Below the pieces are notes generated by a model. It searched no databases. It was given only the letters and a program-made list of their open reading frames with translations, and was not told the DNA's origin. A program made the position numbers and the translations under genes. Positions 1-13,000 of a DNA stretch of 64,000 nt are shown here, piece by piece; positions within the stretch are counted from its first letter, which is position 1; each line of letters opens with the position of its first letter. Location of the stretch: assembly GCA_013399305.1 (NCBI GenBank), contig VXAI01000190.1:1-64000 (forward strand), in the 5' to 3' direction. The stretch is from Rostratula benghalensis. Lineage: Eukaryota; Chordata; Aves; Charadriiformes; Rostratulidae.

Positions 1-2943
1 AGTGTAAAGAACAAAAAAATGGGAAAAGGAACTTAGCACAAATAGCTTTCTTGAGCTTTGATTAAACTCAGGTATTTCAGCCAGTCTCCTTGAAACCCTG
101 TTCTTCATCATATTCAGAACTATGCAGAGGAGAACAGTAATAATTTAGAAGTACTTAATGTTTTATGCAGAATTTTTTTGTATCTGGAAAGGAAAAATAT
201 ATTATTTAAAAGTAGCTTAAATGGCTGTTTATATTGCATTGCTTATATTACATTGGTAATACCCTTCTATCACTCTACATTTGGAGCATTTCTATATCAT
301 TTCAAGAGGAACAGGGATGCTGAGATGAAATAGCTGGAGTTAAATATTTTCAAAGGTTTTGATGTTAATGTACATACTGATACATACCGATGAACTGAGG
401 AAGTTCAGTGTAAAACAAATGCTTTGGGGTTTTTTTTTGTTTTGTTTTTTTTTTTTTTTTTGTTACATATTTGAAAGAGCTTCAAAATGTGAAAGTGAGC
501 CAAGGTATTCTCAATGCTAACTCTGAGGAAGTTTGTGTGTGGACATTGTATATTGCATACTCTACTTCTCAATAAACTTCTGAAGCATTAGGACACTGTA
601 GCTTTTGATGAGTGTTAATAAAAATATCTTGTTATGTCCCCTGGATGACTTTTTTAGAGAGGGTTGAATATATTTTTTAGTTTTATTCATAGAACATCAT
701 AAACGGTCGTTAGATTCTTGGTGCTCCAGAACACATAGAAATTGCTATGGTTGTTAAGTTCATTGAAATGCATGCACTTTAGCTTAACTGTGACTGATGA
801 TAATTTGCTTCTCCTGAAGTAAACTTCATAGCACTATGCAATCCATAATAATATCCATTTGGTGTTTTATCCTATGTAAAGATACCATAGATCAAAGTTA
901 CCCTGAACTAACATTAAATCCACCAGCAAGGTTATTTTTCACCTACCAACTGGTGATGTTTCCGCTGTAACACTCAAGTGTTACGACCTAAAAATATGCC
1001 TGGGGCATGTCACAAGGACTTGCCTAAAGTTATGAGAACCTTGGAAAAAGGCACCCCTTAATACCAGTCTGGAAAAATAAGAGGAGAGGGCAAATACTAA
1101 AAATTATCATCACTTTAAACAAGGAAACAAGGAAAAGAAGTTAAAGAAAGTAAGTTCCCTACTGAAATTCAGTGGGAACTTAATTTCTCAGCCTCAGTTA
1201 GAAACCTTAAAATTTTGAAAGGGTTTTCCTAATTGAATGCAAACATGCATACAGTAACGTGCTCAGAAGCAGTCTGGTTGCCAAGCACAGGGACGTGTCC
1301 ACATCAGTGAATGCTTTGATATCCAGATATTAAAGATTTTGACTTAATCACTTGCTTCTATATCTGCAGCCCAGTACTACCAAAAGTAGGTAGAGTGTTT
1401 GGAACTCTCCACTAGATTTTTCTTATATGTTGTTGACTGTTGATGACGTTTTCTGGCCAATTAAGATTGGCCACTTTGTACCTATACTTCTTAGTCAGGA
1501 GAGAAAATACCTGATATATTGTGGCCCTGAGACTTAGCTCTTATCCCAATTCTTTTAAAGCATACTTCACAGGAAGTGAAAAGCATCCTTCACAGGAGTT
1601 GCAGAAGTTTAATTAAATCTTTCTTTATCAATGGTAATGAAAAAAAAATATCCAAACATATTTCCATTCCTTTACTGATTGAGTAAAAGACTGTCTTTTA
1701 AAGCTTATAAGCATCTTATTTTTCAAATCTTGACAGAAGTAATTTCAGAGGACATTGGTAGCAGAAATGATTTTCAATTAAAACAGTTCCTAAAGAGGCC
1801 AGACCAAAAGAATCCATTATTATTATAATCCAGTAAAGTTAGCTGTGTTTGAATGTAGTAATTTATAAGTAGGGCTTGAAATAAAACAGTGGGCACAGTT
1901 GTAGTTTGTATGTACACAAACAGTAAAAAACAGTAGAGGTTGTATGAAGACCTTACCCGAAATAGAAGCTACAATCCTGCCATGAGAACTTTGTTTAGTA
2001 AAGAGAAGATTAATCTACCAACTAGTTATATTCCCAGCTGAGAGGAGAGCAGAGAAATAGTGAATTAAAAATTCTGTCAGTTACTGGTCCACAGGCAGAG
2101 GTACATACCTGAAGTCCCCACAGTTAGTTTTTCCCTTGATAGAATTTTACATTCTTAATATCTTTTACAATATGAGGATTAACTTTAGGCTAATAGAGTT
2201 GTATTAATAATACATTAAGTTCTGTCATAACCCATAAGATTATTATTTCCTCTACACTTCTTTTTTCTCTCATAAATTCAGCTGGTCATCTCATTTTAAC
2301 TATGGGGTGACACTATCCTTCTGCAGAGACCTTGCAACGCCCACCACTGTGCAGAGCAGCCACTTGTAAAAGTGATGCAGGGACACTATTGCTCTGTGTC
2401 ATTGCAGTCAGAAAAGGACCTTGAACTGGGGAAGGAAAATAACTTTGCAGGTTTGGAAGAGCCTTACTCTTGCCATGCTGAGCAGAGACCCTTCCAACAT
2501 GCTAGTGAGGGTGGAAAGGTTCTCTTGTTGACTGCTGTGTGGAGGCTACAGCAGCAATCAGGTAGCAGGCATGGAGACAAATAAAACAGGGACCAGGGAC
2601 TGCTTTTGGGAGACCAGGCTCAAAGCTGGCCCCTTCTCAGGCCCAAGGTACCCTCAGTACCAATCAACCCGGTCAGGACTCTGCTGAAAAGGGAAGAAAG
2701 GACTTGAGAAAATGGAAGTGTTGTTGCCTGATTGCAAAAGCAGGGAGAAAAAGAGATGCCAAAACTCAAAAATCTGTAGTAATCCCAGTATGAAGCCTCC
2801 CAGTTACAGCAGTTCCCATAATTTATTTCCCAGACCGAACACTTTTCCAGCAATGATTTTATAATCTCTCTGACTTATAAATTCATTGAGTCCTTTTCTA
2901 TATTAGTCTTCAGTCAGATGCAGTAAAAGACAGTGATCATGGT
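1..2943. other. Non-coding AT-rich sequence, no gene seen
   Basis: I see no gene here. The longest frames are about 70 codons and resemble nothing known to me. A T-rich run with occasional G (430-463) is the only simple-sequence tract of note. The patch at 2320-2700 is less AT-rich than its surroundings, but I could not assign it to a repeat or an exon. Confidence 0.7.
430..463. repeat. T-rich low-complexity tract
   Basis: An almost uninterrupted T run with three G interruptions. It could be a remnant poly(A) tail on the minus strand, but no retrotransposon body is recognisable next to it, so it is listed only as simple sequence. Confidence 0.85.
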
Positions 2944-3004
2944 AAAAAAAAAAAAAGAAAAAAAAAAAAAGAAAAAGAAAAAAGAAAAAAAAAAGAAAGA
3001 AAGA
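2944..3004. repeat. 61-bp purine-only A/G tract
   Basis: Every base on the plus strand is A or G: long A runs broken by single G, ending in GAAAGAAAG. Such tracts are length-unstable, and mirror-symmetric parts could in principle form triplex DNA. No adjacent transposon body was recognised. Confidence 0.9.
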
Positions 3005-4731
3005 CATACTGACACTCCTGCCTCTTCCCAGAGGCTGTCAAATGGCTTCTTACCACATGATCCCACTGCGGAGGTACTGCCTAATTGAAATTCTGTGCAG
3101 CTCTTTGAAAGTGGAGCGTGTTTATCTTAAGGTGGTTTGTACTCTCTTTTAATGTGTTGTCTCACTCTGCTCCTTACTAAACGTTGCATCTGTTTGATAC
3201 TGACAGAGGTGCATATCGTTGCTAACTCTCTCATGGCGCCTAATGAGCACAATCCATTACTCCTCATCTAAGCATTTCTCTTGGAAACTACTAGGAGGGT
3301 ATTTCACTGCTGTAGTTACATCGAGTAATTGTGCTCTGGTACATAGCTTCTTGTTTAGAGAAAATGGTGTGGAGGCCACCTTGTCATCTGACAAAGCAGT
3401 TTTGCACAAGGTGTCCTGAGCAATTGGGCAGACCTTGTTCAGACAGGAAAATGTTACGACACATCTATCACGGGAGCTTCATGCTGCAAAAGAAATGAGA
3501 AAAGCGCGACAAACCGACCCCTGCTCTCCTGTGCTAGCATTAATGGAAGCCATCTGAAAGACTGGGATTTTCCCCTAAGTATGAGCAGAGGTCTGTGGGG
3601 AATTGTACCTCTATTTAACATATAATGACTGCCAATGACAGAACTCTTGATTGCTACCTCTGCACTCGATGCTTAATCTGTCCCGTCGTGAATGAAGCAC
3701 CTGGGGATGGAACCTCAACAACTGATTGCCACAGAGTAACATCATTAGCATCTTTTATGCACTATTCAAAAATCTAAGATGGGGCTCTTCAATCATCACT
3801 TCCCCATAAACTGTAGCATTTCTGAAATTTTGACGCTCCATGGAGCTCTTTCTTACAAAATGTGTATTTAAACAAAGCATGATTCATTGCTTCTTTACAT
3901 AACATGTAGTATATGGTTACATTGCCTTTAGGATATCCATTTCATTGAACATATATGTCATATTTATTATTATTCTTTTTACCGTTCCTTTTCCTCACCC
4001 ATTGTGCCATTAATTATGACTGTGAAGTAGTCAATTGGTTGAGATTAAAGACTTGGTTACAATCATGACCCCTGGCTGGATGATTTCATTCAGCTTGAAG
4101 TTTATCTTTCCGTAGTCTTTTTTAAAGCTAAAGCCATTGCTGGATTTGAAGTAATAACACCATTGTAACTAAATCCAAAAGCATTTCAGAGAAGAGGTAA
4201 AAATAGAGGTGCTGAATCTGGCAGCTTGAGGATAGAGTAAATGCTTTACAGATATTGTCTACTAGGTTAAAAAAAGTTGGGAAAATGTTAATTAAAAAAA
4301 AAAAAAAAAAGAAGAAAAATAACATCCATTTGGGAACGATCTAAATCAACATCAGCTAATCTCTTCCAGCAGATAACCAGCAGCTAGTTTCTTTCAGCTG
4401 TGGCTTGTCAGGAATAATCACATAATATTAAAGAATTCAGAGATCTATTTAATCTGTAGTCTCTTTGACACAGAGACTGCCTGTTCTGTGCTTGTGCAGT
4501 GCTCGGTCTACCCTATTACCCTCTATTACTCTCCATTACAGAGCAATAAATACTCTCCCCTCCCTAGTTATGGGCCACGTTTAGCACTGAAAACTCGGTG
4601 ATTCCTATAGCAGAAATCAGGAATAAAGAAAAAGCCATACAGCATGGTATTTGTTCCAGATATCCATTGATAGGATGCAATTAATCACCGATCAAATAAA
4701 AATTTTGCCTAAACATATAAACATAATAGAA

Positions 4732-4780
4732 GTATATACAAATATATAGATATATATATATGATATATATGTTGTATATG
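4732..4780. repeat. AT-rich dinucleotide repeat, imperfect (TA)n
   Basis: Alternating T and A with a few G/A interruptions. A degenerate microsatellite, probably length-variable between individuals. Confidence 0.85.
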
Positions 4781-5353
4781 AATGCATTAAAATGCCTTAA
4801 TATATATAAACCTGATCTAGAACAGCAATAATTTGTACACTGTGACTCACTGCCGTTTTTAATGTAGTTTTTATATGAATAGGTGGCTCAATTCAGAGGG
4901 TATGTGTGGGAGTGAATGACCAGCTAAGGGAGACTGGAAGTCTGAGATGTTACTCATGTGTGTTGATGATAGTTTAGGGCTATTTCTCATGCCATTGTCT
5001 GGCTAGGGCTGTTACTTCTAGAAATTAAAAACCAATCAACTGAAGTGGGGTGTTTTATGCATTTAGGCATTTGGTGTTTTTTTTTTTTTTTGTGGCTGGC
5101 AGTAAAGCTGGATTTGGTTTGTGCTGAAATGCTGTTCAAGGTTTTAGTAATTTTAAAACTGTAATTTGTCTAGCACTTAACAGGCTCGTTATGGGGAGCC
5201 TTGATAGTTTGACATTTAGTTCTTTTAATGTTTGAGGAAGATAATTTGCCATTTAGATCTGTTGTTCAAGGAGGAAAGAAATATGACCAGTCTTTTCATG
5301 TGTGTATGATGAACAATTGCAAACTAGGCAAATAGGGCAATTTTTAGAATAAA

Positions 5354-5375
5354 TTGTTCAGTTGCAACTGAACAA
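5354..5375. repeat. Perfect 22-bp palindrome
   Basis: The half TTGTTCAGTTG is followed directly by its exact reverse complement, with no spacer. The centre holds two inverted CAACTG hexamers, which resemble MYB or E-box-like sites. No function is shown by the sequence itself. Confidence 0.95.
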
Positions 5376-6040
5376 CGCACATTTGGACCATACTGCTGTG
5401 ATGATGTTAGGAATCAAGACGGGAAATGGACAAACTACGGATGTTCTGTGCAGGTACAAGGTTTAGACATTGCTCATGTGTTAGTCATAGTCTGCAGTGA
5501 TCCAACTGGTGACTACAGGACCTAGGGATGTGGTACAGAATTAAGAATATTGTTGCATTTTTGGTTCAACATTTTTCATTGCCAGCAGGGAGTCTCACTC
5601 ATATGAGAAAGGTAGCATGAAAGGGTGGTACAGATCACAGTATAAGTATCTTTTAATCTTTCTAGGGCTGCAAACTTATGTGAAATTATATAGAGGTTTC
5701 TAGAAGATACAAAAATACCCACTGGAATTCTGGCAACATCTTAAAATCCGTCAGCTCATTGTGAGGATATTAGGAGTGACAGCACAGCCTCGGTGAATAT
5801 TTCCAGTCAGCATTTTGTCTTAAACTTTTTATTGTTGGAAACAACCTTTTATTAACTTTCAGGCAAGAAATCACATCAGCAACATCTCTTTGTAATAAAG
5901 TGAGGACATACAGACAGTTTACGGTGTCGTTTTCCATCATGACTAATGCGGGAATCATGGTAGAAACTGACTGCCTTCAGAAGACAGATTTAATACAATT
6001 CAGAGGTTAAAAACCTGCATGAAAAGCTAGTGACAGTATT

Positions 6041-6211
6041 CATAGAATAATAAAATCATAGAATGCTTAGAGTTGGAAGGGGCCTTAAAGACCATCAGGT
6101 TCCAACCCCCTGCCCTGGGCAGGGACACCTCCCACTAGATCAGGTTGCTCAAAGCCCCATCCAGCCTGGCCTTGAACACCCCCAGGGATGGGGCAGCCAC
6201 AACTTCTCTGT
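6041..6211 (-). mobile_element. CR1 LINE, 3'-end fragment
   Basis: Read on the plus strand this is the reverse complement of the avian CR1 3' end. It starts with CATAGAAT-type terminal repeats, followed by the typical GTTGGAAGGGGCCTTAAAGA block, the TTCCAACCCCCTGCC block, and the block that reverse-translates to the ORF2 C-terminus. Homology fades after CACAACTTCTCTGTG, so the element is 5'-truncated, as most CR1 copies are. The stretch is about 170 bp and non-functional. Confidence 0.95.
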
Positions 6212-9200
6212 GTCTATTTTACACAAGCTGGTCTCTGAGGCTCTGCTGTGACATGACATCTACCTGTGATGTGAAGAAGAAGCTTTACAGTAAATATTGG
6301 CATGTGGAATTTGGTCATTGTGGAAACTTTTCTTGATACTGCTAAATATTGTTCAGCCTCGGATGTTATCAGCAGTAAAGGCTGACTCAAAAAACTATAC
6401 ATAGTCATAATCTCATTTAAAAACCTAAATTCTTTCCTTTTAAGATTTTTTTTTTACATTCATGATCCATAGAGCTTCATTAATTACTTTTCGATTCATA
6501 TAATCTGGGCTGTGTTATTTCTTTGGTTGGTTTCTATTCCCAACAGATAATATAATTGTGTTGAGAGCAGCACATTTCTGATATCATGTTAAAATGTCAT
6601 GTTAAATTCTGTTTGTGTGATAGACTTGACCCACTTGTGCTGCAGTGTCATACAGGTGTTTTTCCTGTTTCTTTCTGTAAATTAGAATAGATTCCTGTTG
6701 TTTATCAGTGTTTGGCAGTCACATGCATGAACATTATACGTTGGAAATGCAGATGTGCACTCTGGTAATGTTTCGTAGTAATCAAAAAAGGAAACTAATT
6801 TAGACTTTCAGAGGCAGCTCCAGTAAACACTAGAGGTGAGTTGTCTGGCTTGTAACTCCCATTGAGTGAATTATCTCTTGGTAGACTTCTGAAACCTTTT
6901 AAGCCAGCTTCAAGGGCTAGTGGTAGCTATGTATGAAAAAACGCAATTAGATACCCATTGAAATGGAATATTGTTTAAAAAAAAATCTCAATATATCAGT
7001 ATTATATATGAAACTGCACATTTTTTTTTTCTCCTTCTCTAGAACAGATGTAGCAACTCCAGGCCTAGACTTGGCAGGTCTAGCCTATTTTGGCCCATAA
7101 ATTACTGAAGTTACTTGAAGCATCTCGGCTCTGTTAATTTCTTGCTATTCTTTTTCTTTTCACACCTCTGTGAGAAATATAGACCCAGAGGGTTTCTTCA
7201 GACACTGTTCGTGTCTGGAAACCAGAGTTCAAATGATAAAGATATCAAGATTTCATGCCTTATGGCTCAGCAGGTCAAACATGCCATACATAGAGGCAGA
7301 CATGGAAAATTTACAGAGAGGAGTGCCCACGGTCAGCACATGGTCCCAAGGCTTCTGTAGGACACACACAGCTGATTCACAGTCATAAAAAGAGCCACAG
7401 TGAACAGCTGAGTGAACAGTTTGGTTTACTCCCTCCCCTCTGTTTCATACAAACGAACCTACAGGCTGTGAAAGACCTACACTAAATATTCAGCTTGTGC
7501 GGTTCCAAAGATTTAATAATAAGTGTTAAGTAATTTGCAAAACAGCAGTCATTAAAACATGTCACCAAAAAGTAAAAAAGCTCTAAGCTTTTTTGAACAT
7601 GCTTTCCCACAATATCATTTGGAAATATACTGGCAAATCGTATTAGAAAAGTCTGCGTACAACAATGAGAAACTTGATCTCTACTTTTGTTCAATTATCC
7701 CTTTGTAAATGAACCTTAAAAGAAAGCTAGCAGTTAAAATTAAAAGAGTTTTGAGTTTTGTGTTGTTTTCTGAATTATGAAATGATACATTAAAAACAGT
7801 TAGTAGGTGCAGTTCATTATTGAACAGGCATGTAATTATTCTGTTCTTAAAACATTGATTGTAGAATTGAATAAAAAATACAAAGCACCTAGAGTTTGCT
7901 ACCATAATTGCATAGTAAGCAGACATTTGATTATATTGCTTTAGAAGTGAAAGGAAGGGAAATTGCTGATATTTCCCAATAATTACAGGTCCCATAGGTA
8001 TTTTCTTTGCCCTAAAAAAGAGGAGTAAAGAAATGCTGTGAGTCTAGCACTAGGAAACATTCAGGAAAAATTGTTAGTTAAATGAACAAGAGTGATCAAA
8101 TGCACTACATGTTTAATGAAAATCTATTCTAGAATGTAATTAGAAAATGAAATGATTTATTGAGATTACTTTTTTACTTTTGGTTCTAAATACAGAAAAT
8201 TCTATTACTTGGCTATAAATTTGTTCAATCCCTGTTGGTTTGAATGGAGAGTTCTGCCTCAATTGTATTTTGGATCCACTCTACAGAGTTGCAGGGCTAG
8301 AGCAGAGAATTTAGGACACCAATATTTTGCAAACAGCTACCCTTGGTAGCAGTACTGGGTTTTAACACAGAAGGTAATTTTCAGGGAAAACATAACAAAA
8401 TACCATGGATTTGAATGAAATGGACTTGCAGCCTTAAAATACCATTATAGAACTCAACTTCTACACAAAATTAAGGTGGTAATTTACAAACAGCTTGGTT
8501 CATAGAAAAAATGTATGGATTATACCATAAGAATATGTAATATCCAAATTTCTGGATTCGACTTTCACAGAATTTGTACAACTACTTAACTTCTGTTTCT
8601 CTTAAGAGTAATGAAAACATCACATTAAGCATCTAATAAGCAATACTTTTTAAGCAGTACTGAAGGACTGGGACAAAATATTTAGAGGCTTTGGGGCAGA
8701 AGGTACATGTTATATAACTGAATGAACTTGAGTTTCAGTAGGTAACAGCAAAGATACAGAAAAATTTTGTTACTGCTTTCAGTTTCATAGATATTCTCCA
8801 CTACATTTTCCTAATTTGCCGACAAAATCACTTTTAAAGATTAAATAGGCACACTACATAATCCACAATGTAACACAGGAAGCTGGAAAATTTCAAATAC
8901 TTCTAAATACCATCACAAATGGGATTGCAAGGTTTAGCAGACATTTCAGGGGCATACAAACCAACATGTATTAACCAACCACGAAATATATCAATGGTAA
9001 ATCATATCACAGAATAAAGATTCCCTCTTATTTTACCTGAAGTAGAGCTTTCTGACAGCTTTTCCCTGTGGTAGGGAACAGACAGGCTCAGTGCTCATTG
9101 CTATTCTTTCCCTTTAGGATGAGCTGACGTAAAGAATCAGCAATTTCACAACAGAAAATTAATCGAAATTGAAGGAGCCATCTCACAGTGAAAGAATAAA

Positions 9201-9322
9201 TAAAGCTGATCCAGACGTATTATTAAAGTTAACTTCTTCTTCCTACCCCTAGAAATGAACTTGTTCTCTGTAACAATTTCCTGAAATAGCAGCTATATAT
9301 ATCTTCTCTATATATGATGCAT
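6212..9322. other. Non-coding AT-rich sequence, nothing recognised
   Basis: No gene, RNA or repeat could be assigned. A 104-codon frame on the minus strand (7681-7995) has AT-driven composition and no recognisable domain, and I do not call it. The final 5 bases (TGCAT, 9318-9322) are the left target-site duplication of the LTR that follows. Confidence 0.6.
9318..9322. repeat. Left 5-bp target-site duplication of solo LTR
   Basis: TGCAT lies immediately before the LTR's TG start and is repeated exactly right after its CA end (10066-10070). A 5-bp duplication is usual for ERVL-class and some other avian endogenous retroviruses. Confidence 0.8.
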
Positions 9323-10065
9323 TGTCGTGGTTTCAGCCAAAATTAACAAAAGCAGACTGACAGATGGTCCTTCCTCCTCCCCAGAAAAGGAGAGAGAGGA
9401 AGAAGATAAGGAGATTTATGAGTTTAGAGTGAACTAAATTACATTAATGAAGTATTAAACTAAATTAAAAGAAAAAAAGTAGAAATATGAAATAGATACA
9501 TTATTTACAACACTGTCTCAACCTCCAAGGTTGATGATCATGTCACCAGAAGGCATCAGGAAAAGTCCCAGACTGGACTTGGTGATCAACAGCAGCTGGA
9601 TTCCAGATCTGGAGTCAGGAATGCTCGGATCGGGGTCAAAGGCAGATGAACAGACAGGGTCCTCCTCGGACGTTGGCCATCAAAGGAAGAGATTTGACCC
9701 TTTGATCCCTCAGCTTTTATACTGAGCATGATGTGGATGGGGTGGAATACCCCAGCTGGTCAGCTTTGGGTCCCCTGTCCTGTTTGCTTCTCCCTACAGG
9801 TATGACCCCTCGATGCTTTTTGGCTTTCGACCTTCCAATGGGGCAAATAACACAACCAGCTCACCTTGGGTGTTCTAGCAATAAGTATAAGCAAGGCCCT
9901 CTCTGCACCATCCCTTGGTGTAATCAAGCCTTATCTCCGTGAGAGTGAACAGTTTCTGTACAATATGCTGTTCATTTCAGAGTGTAGTCAGCCAGAAGAA
10001 GCCCAGCCAAAAAAAAGCAAAACTGTAAAACAGAAAATTGGTTCATTTTACCTCAAACCAGGACA
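9323..10065 (+). mobile_element. Solo LTR of an avian ERVL-like endogenous retrovirus
   Basis: A 743-bp unit that begins TGTCGTGGTTTCAGCC and ends CTCAAACCAGGACA. These are the TG...CA termini and motifs typical of a common class of avian ERVL-like LTRs. Inside, around 9715-9721, a TTTTATA box is followed by ACTGAGCATGATG and then GGAATACCCC...GGTCAGCTTTGGGT, the promoter-side arrangement I recognise from this class, so the LTR reads on the plus strand. No gag, pol or env sequence and no second LTR is present, so this is a solo LTR left by recombination between the two LTRs of a provirus. Short frames inside it are not genes. The exact subfamily needs a repeat library. Confidence 0.88.
9715..9721 (+). 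promoter_or_regulatory. Probable TATA box of the LTR
   Basis: TTTTATA in a C-rich/AG context about 390 bp into the LTR, followed by CTGAGCATGATG as in other avian LTRs of this type. Whether it is still active cannot be told from sequence. Confidence 0.5.
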
Positions 10066-10070
10066 TGCAT
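10066..10070. repeat. Right 5-bp target-site duplication of solo LTR
   Basis: TGCAT, identical to 9318-9322, directly after the terminal ...GGACA of the LTR. Confidence 0.8.
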
Positions 10071-13000
10071 ATATATTGTGCATTATCTTTGTATATAAGA
10101 CCATAAAAATATTTATATATATATACACATACACACAAATATGTATATGTTTGTACGTAAACACACAGGCAAATACAAACCAGCCTCTGCCCCAGCCTTA
10201 CTTAGAGAGTCTGGAGCTGGACTTTCTCCCATAGCATGTGACGTGGCCACCAATATGCAGTTCCTGCACCCAAAGAGGGGTTAAATCCTCTCCTGCTTTC
10301 AAAATGTGCTGGCAGTACACATTTCTACTGATCCACCCAGCTTTAAATTATGGTTTATACAGTGAGAAATAGGCTCTCAATGTTTCCTGAAGGAATTTCT
10401 CCTCTCTCATTCATTTATGAGCAAGTAATTGGGCACACAGGGAACAGAGCGGTATATCAAAGCAGCCAGTGTTTTGTGCCCCTATACCAATGCAGCACAT
10501 TTTTTTTTGGGCAAGTTTTGCTTCTGAGAAGGTTCAGTGTGGTCCACTGGACCAAACATTCCCATCAGGTGTGTGGCTTGAAGCCAGTCAGACCACCACC
10601 ATTGGGAGCTGGAGGCAAAGCTTGTGGTATCTTATAATGCATTTGAGCTGTATCCTAACATTGTTCTCTGTTTTATGTTTCTTGGATACTTTTCAATGCA
10701 TGTTTGGGGACTTACTCCACTCCAAATCATAGTTTTACTAAACAGGGAAAAAATTTCTCTGGTAAACCACAGGTAAATCAGAAGCAAGAACAGAAATAAG
10801 GTTTCACCTACTATTAAACTGAAGTTTAACTCTGTGTTATTCGACTCTGACGCAGAAAAGTAATTAAACTTATGCATATACATGTGAGCACTGGATGTAA
10901 CTGCTTTCTCTGGAGATACTTATGCCTCTTGCAGCAGTGAGACATCAGGCTCTCTAGTGGGAATGAAATCAGAATGCAATCCCACATCTGTGACTTTCAG
11001 GAGTCTGCAAACATTATTCACCTGCTAGTAAAATATTTCCCAAGCTAACAAATTCCAAGCTGGGATTATCTTTTAGACCATAAAGTGTCTGAATAAACTC
11101 TATTAACACAAGTGCAGAGACCAGCTGGACGTTTTTATGCAATTTATCATCCACTATGTGTGAAAGCAAAGGGACTGTTAAATCTAACAATGCTCTGTTC
11201 TGGCACATCACAGCTGAGCCTGTTGGACCCACCCACATGTGGGGGTGATTTGGAAGAGGTAAGCCAAGAAGTTTGATAGCATCTGCACAGAGGAACCAAC
11301 CAGTATAGTTCATTTTTAGCATGGAAATCTTGTATTTTCTTTGCTTTTATGCAAAATGATAAAATGGCCCTGATGTCTGACTGACAAAGAGCATCCTTGG
11401 TGCAGGAAATGAGGAAGCAAGCACAACTGTTTTCCAAAGGAACCTCACAGGTCCAAAAGTGTGGGCATATTGAGGGCATTGTCCAGCATTTTTGCCTTAT
11501 CTTGGGCATTATCATGGAGAGGATTCAGCACATCCAGATCTCTTGATCTCTCATTGCAGCCAACCTACAGATCAGACTTCACTTGTTTTCTGTATGGCAT
11601 ATTCGACTATATCAAGAGAAGGTATTCACTGTAATTTCTATCCATGTCTGAACTTTGTGGATGTAGTAAGTGATCTGTATTTTGAAAATAATACAGCCCA
11701 AATGTCCTCAAATCTGCCCCATAATCTTTATTCCAGTCTGAGGGAGAAGGGAGGGCTCCAAGTCTCAACAGAAAAAGGAGAGGAGAAGGGAGGGAAGGTC
11801 TTCATGCTTCTCCTATTAAACTGGAAGGACATACACAAAAGGGACACTGATCAACACTCTGCAAGGCATGATAAGGCATGATAAGGCTCATGAAGATATA
11901 AAATTTTTTCAATCATCTCTTTGAGATGTTTTCAAAGGAAAGAGAACATCTACTGAGTACCTGAAATTATACCTGTGAGAAATCTGTCTGGCTCCACCCG
12001 TGCTCGTGTATTTCTGATATCCTTTCAGAGCATCTGTGGTGGGCCACCTGCTAATGGTTCACTGCTGTCCCATTGAACTTATGTTATCCAGGGTCTTAGT
12101 GTTTGTGTCCCCATGAGATTTCAGGACAGCACTGGCAGGAACTCTCATGATGACATCTCAAAACGTGATTTTCAATGGGACAACTTGAATATCTGCTGAG
12201 CTCCATGCTAGGTTTCCTGTCCTTAATATGTTATAGTCAACTAAAAAAACAATTTTTAATAACCTGTAGTCTACCTTCCAGTCAAATTATTCTTTTTCTA
12301 TAAAAAATAATGATTTTATGAATTAAAAATATTTTTGTGATTATTATAGATGAAAATATGTAAAATATTTATTAGTAGTTTACTTTCTCAAAATCTGTAT
12401 GTGTACAAACATATATTTTTACATATATAGGCACAGGAATTTTCTTTTAGGTTTTTTTTTACAAAATCACTTGCCAATCTCTCGCATTTGAAAACTGGAA
12501 GACACTCCAGGTTGTTATGTTTCTGTATGTCTGAAGAGTCTCTGTAGGCATCAGCTTACTACGTGCATTTGGTATCTTTTGTGGTATGGGGTGACTCTCA
12601 ACTTCACAAATTTTTTCCATCACTACTTCAGTCAAATCACACCGGAGGCAAGAGAACAAAAGATGCATCTTAAGTGGGATTAAACTGGAAAAAAAATGAG
12701 GCTGTGGATTTCTATGCAGTCTTTGTTAACTGGCTGCAGGAAATACTCATTTGTCAGGCAAAAATACATTCCTTTTCTGATGTCATCTTTCTCTTTACTA
12801 TTAATGAAGTGGAACAGTGAGCTAAGTTGAAAATGAATCACCATATAAATGATTTGAGAGTAAAACTGAAGCATAAGCAATATTGCTTACGGTATTGTAT
12901 GCAAACAATCCTCTATGCAGCTGTTACAGTAATGCATTTTTTATCAATTCAAACTCTCTCATAGAGTAACAGCACCTATATCATATCACTTAAAGAATAA

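Larger units (their letters stand above)
3005..6040. other. Non-coding sequence with a CpG-richer block
   Basis: No gene seen. The part from about 3061 to 3700 holds 14 CpG by my count and is less AT-rich than its flanks; it is a possible conserved non-coding element (see findings). The rest holds an A17 run at 4294-4310, an AT dinucleotide stretch at 4732-4780, a T15 run at 5077-5091 and a 22-bp palindrome at 5354-5375. Confidence 0.6.

Noticed and set aside
4732..4780. AT-rich run as a replication origin or matrix attachment site
   Set aside because: Simple AT content is not evidence in a region that is AT-rich throughout.
9531..10234. Overlapping plus-strand frames of 64-122 codons
   Set aside because: They lie inside or just beyond the solo LTR and match no retroviral protein; LTRs do not normally encode these.
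11014..11515. Two overlapping minus-strand frames over 100 codons
   Set aside because: No recognisable domain, no convincing start context or splice borders, and the two frames overlap each other.
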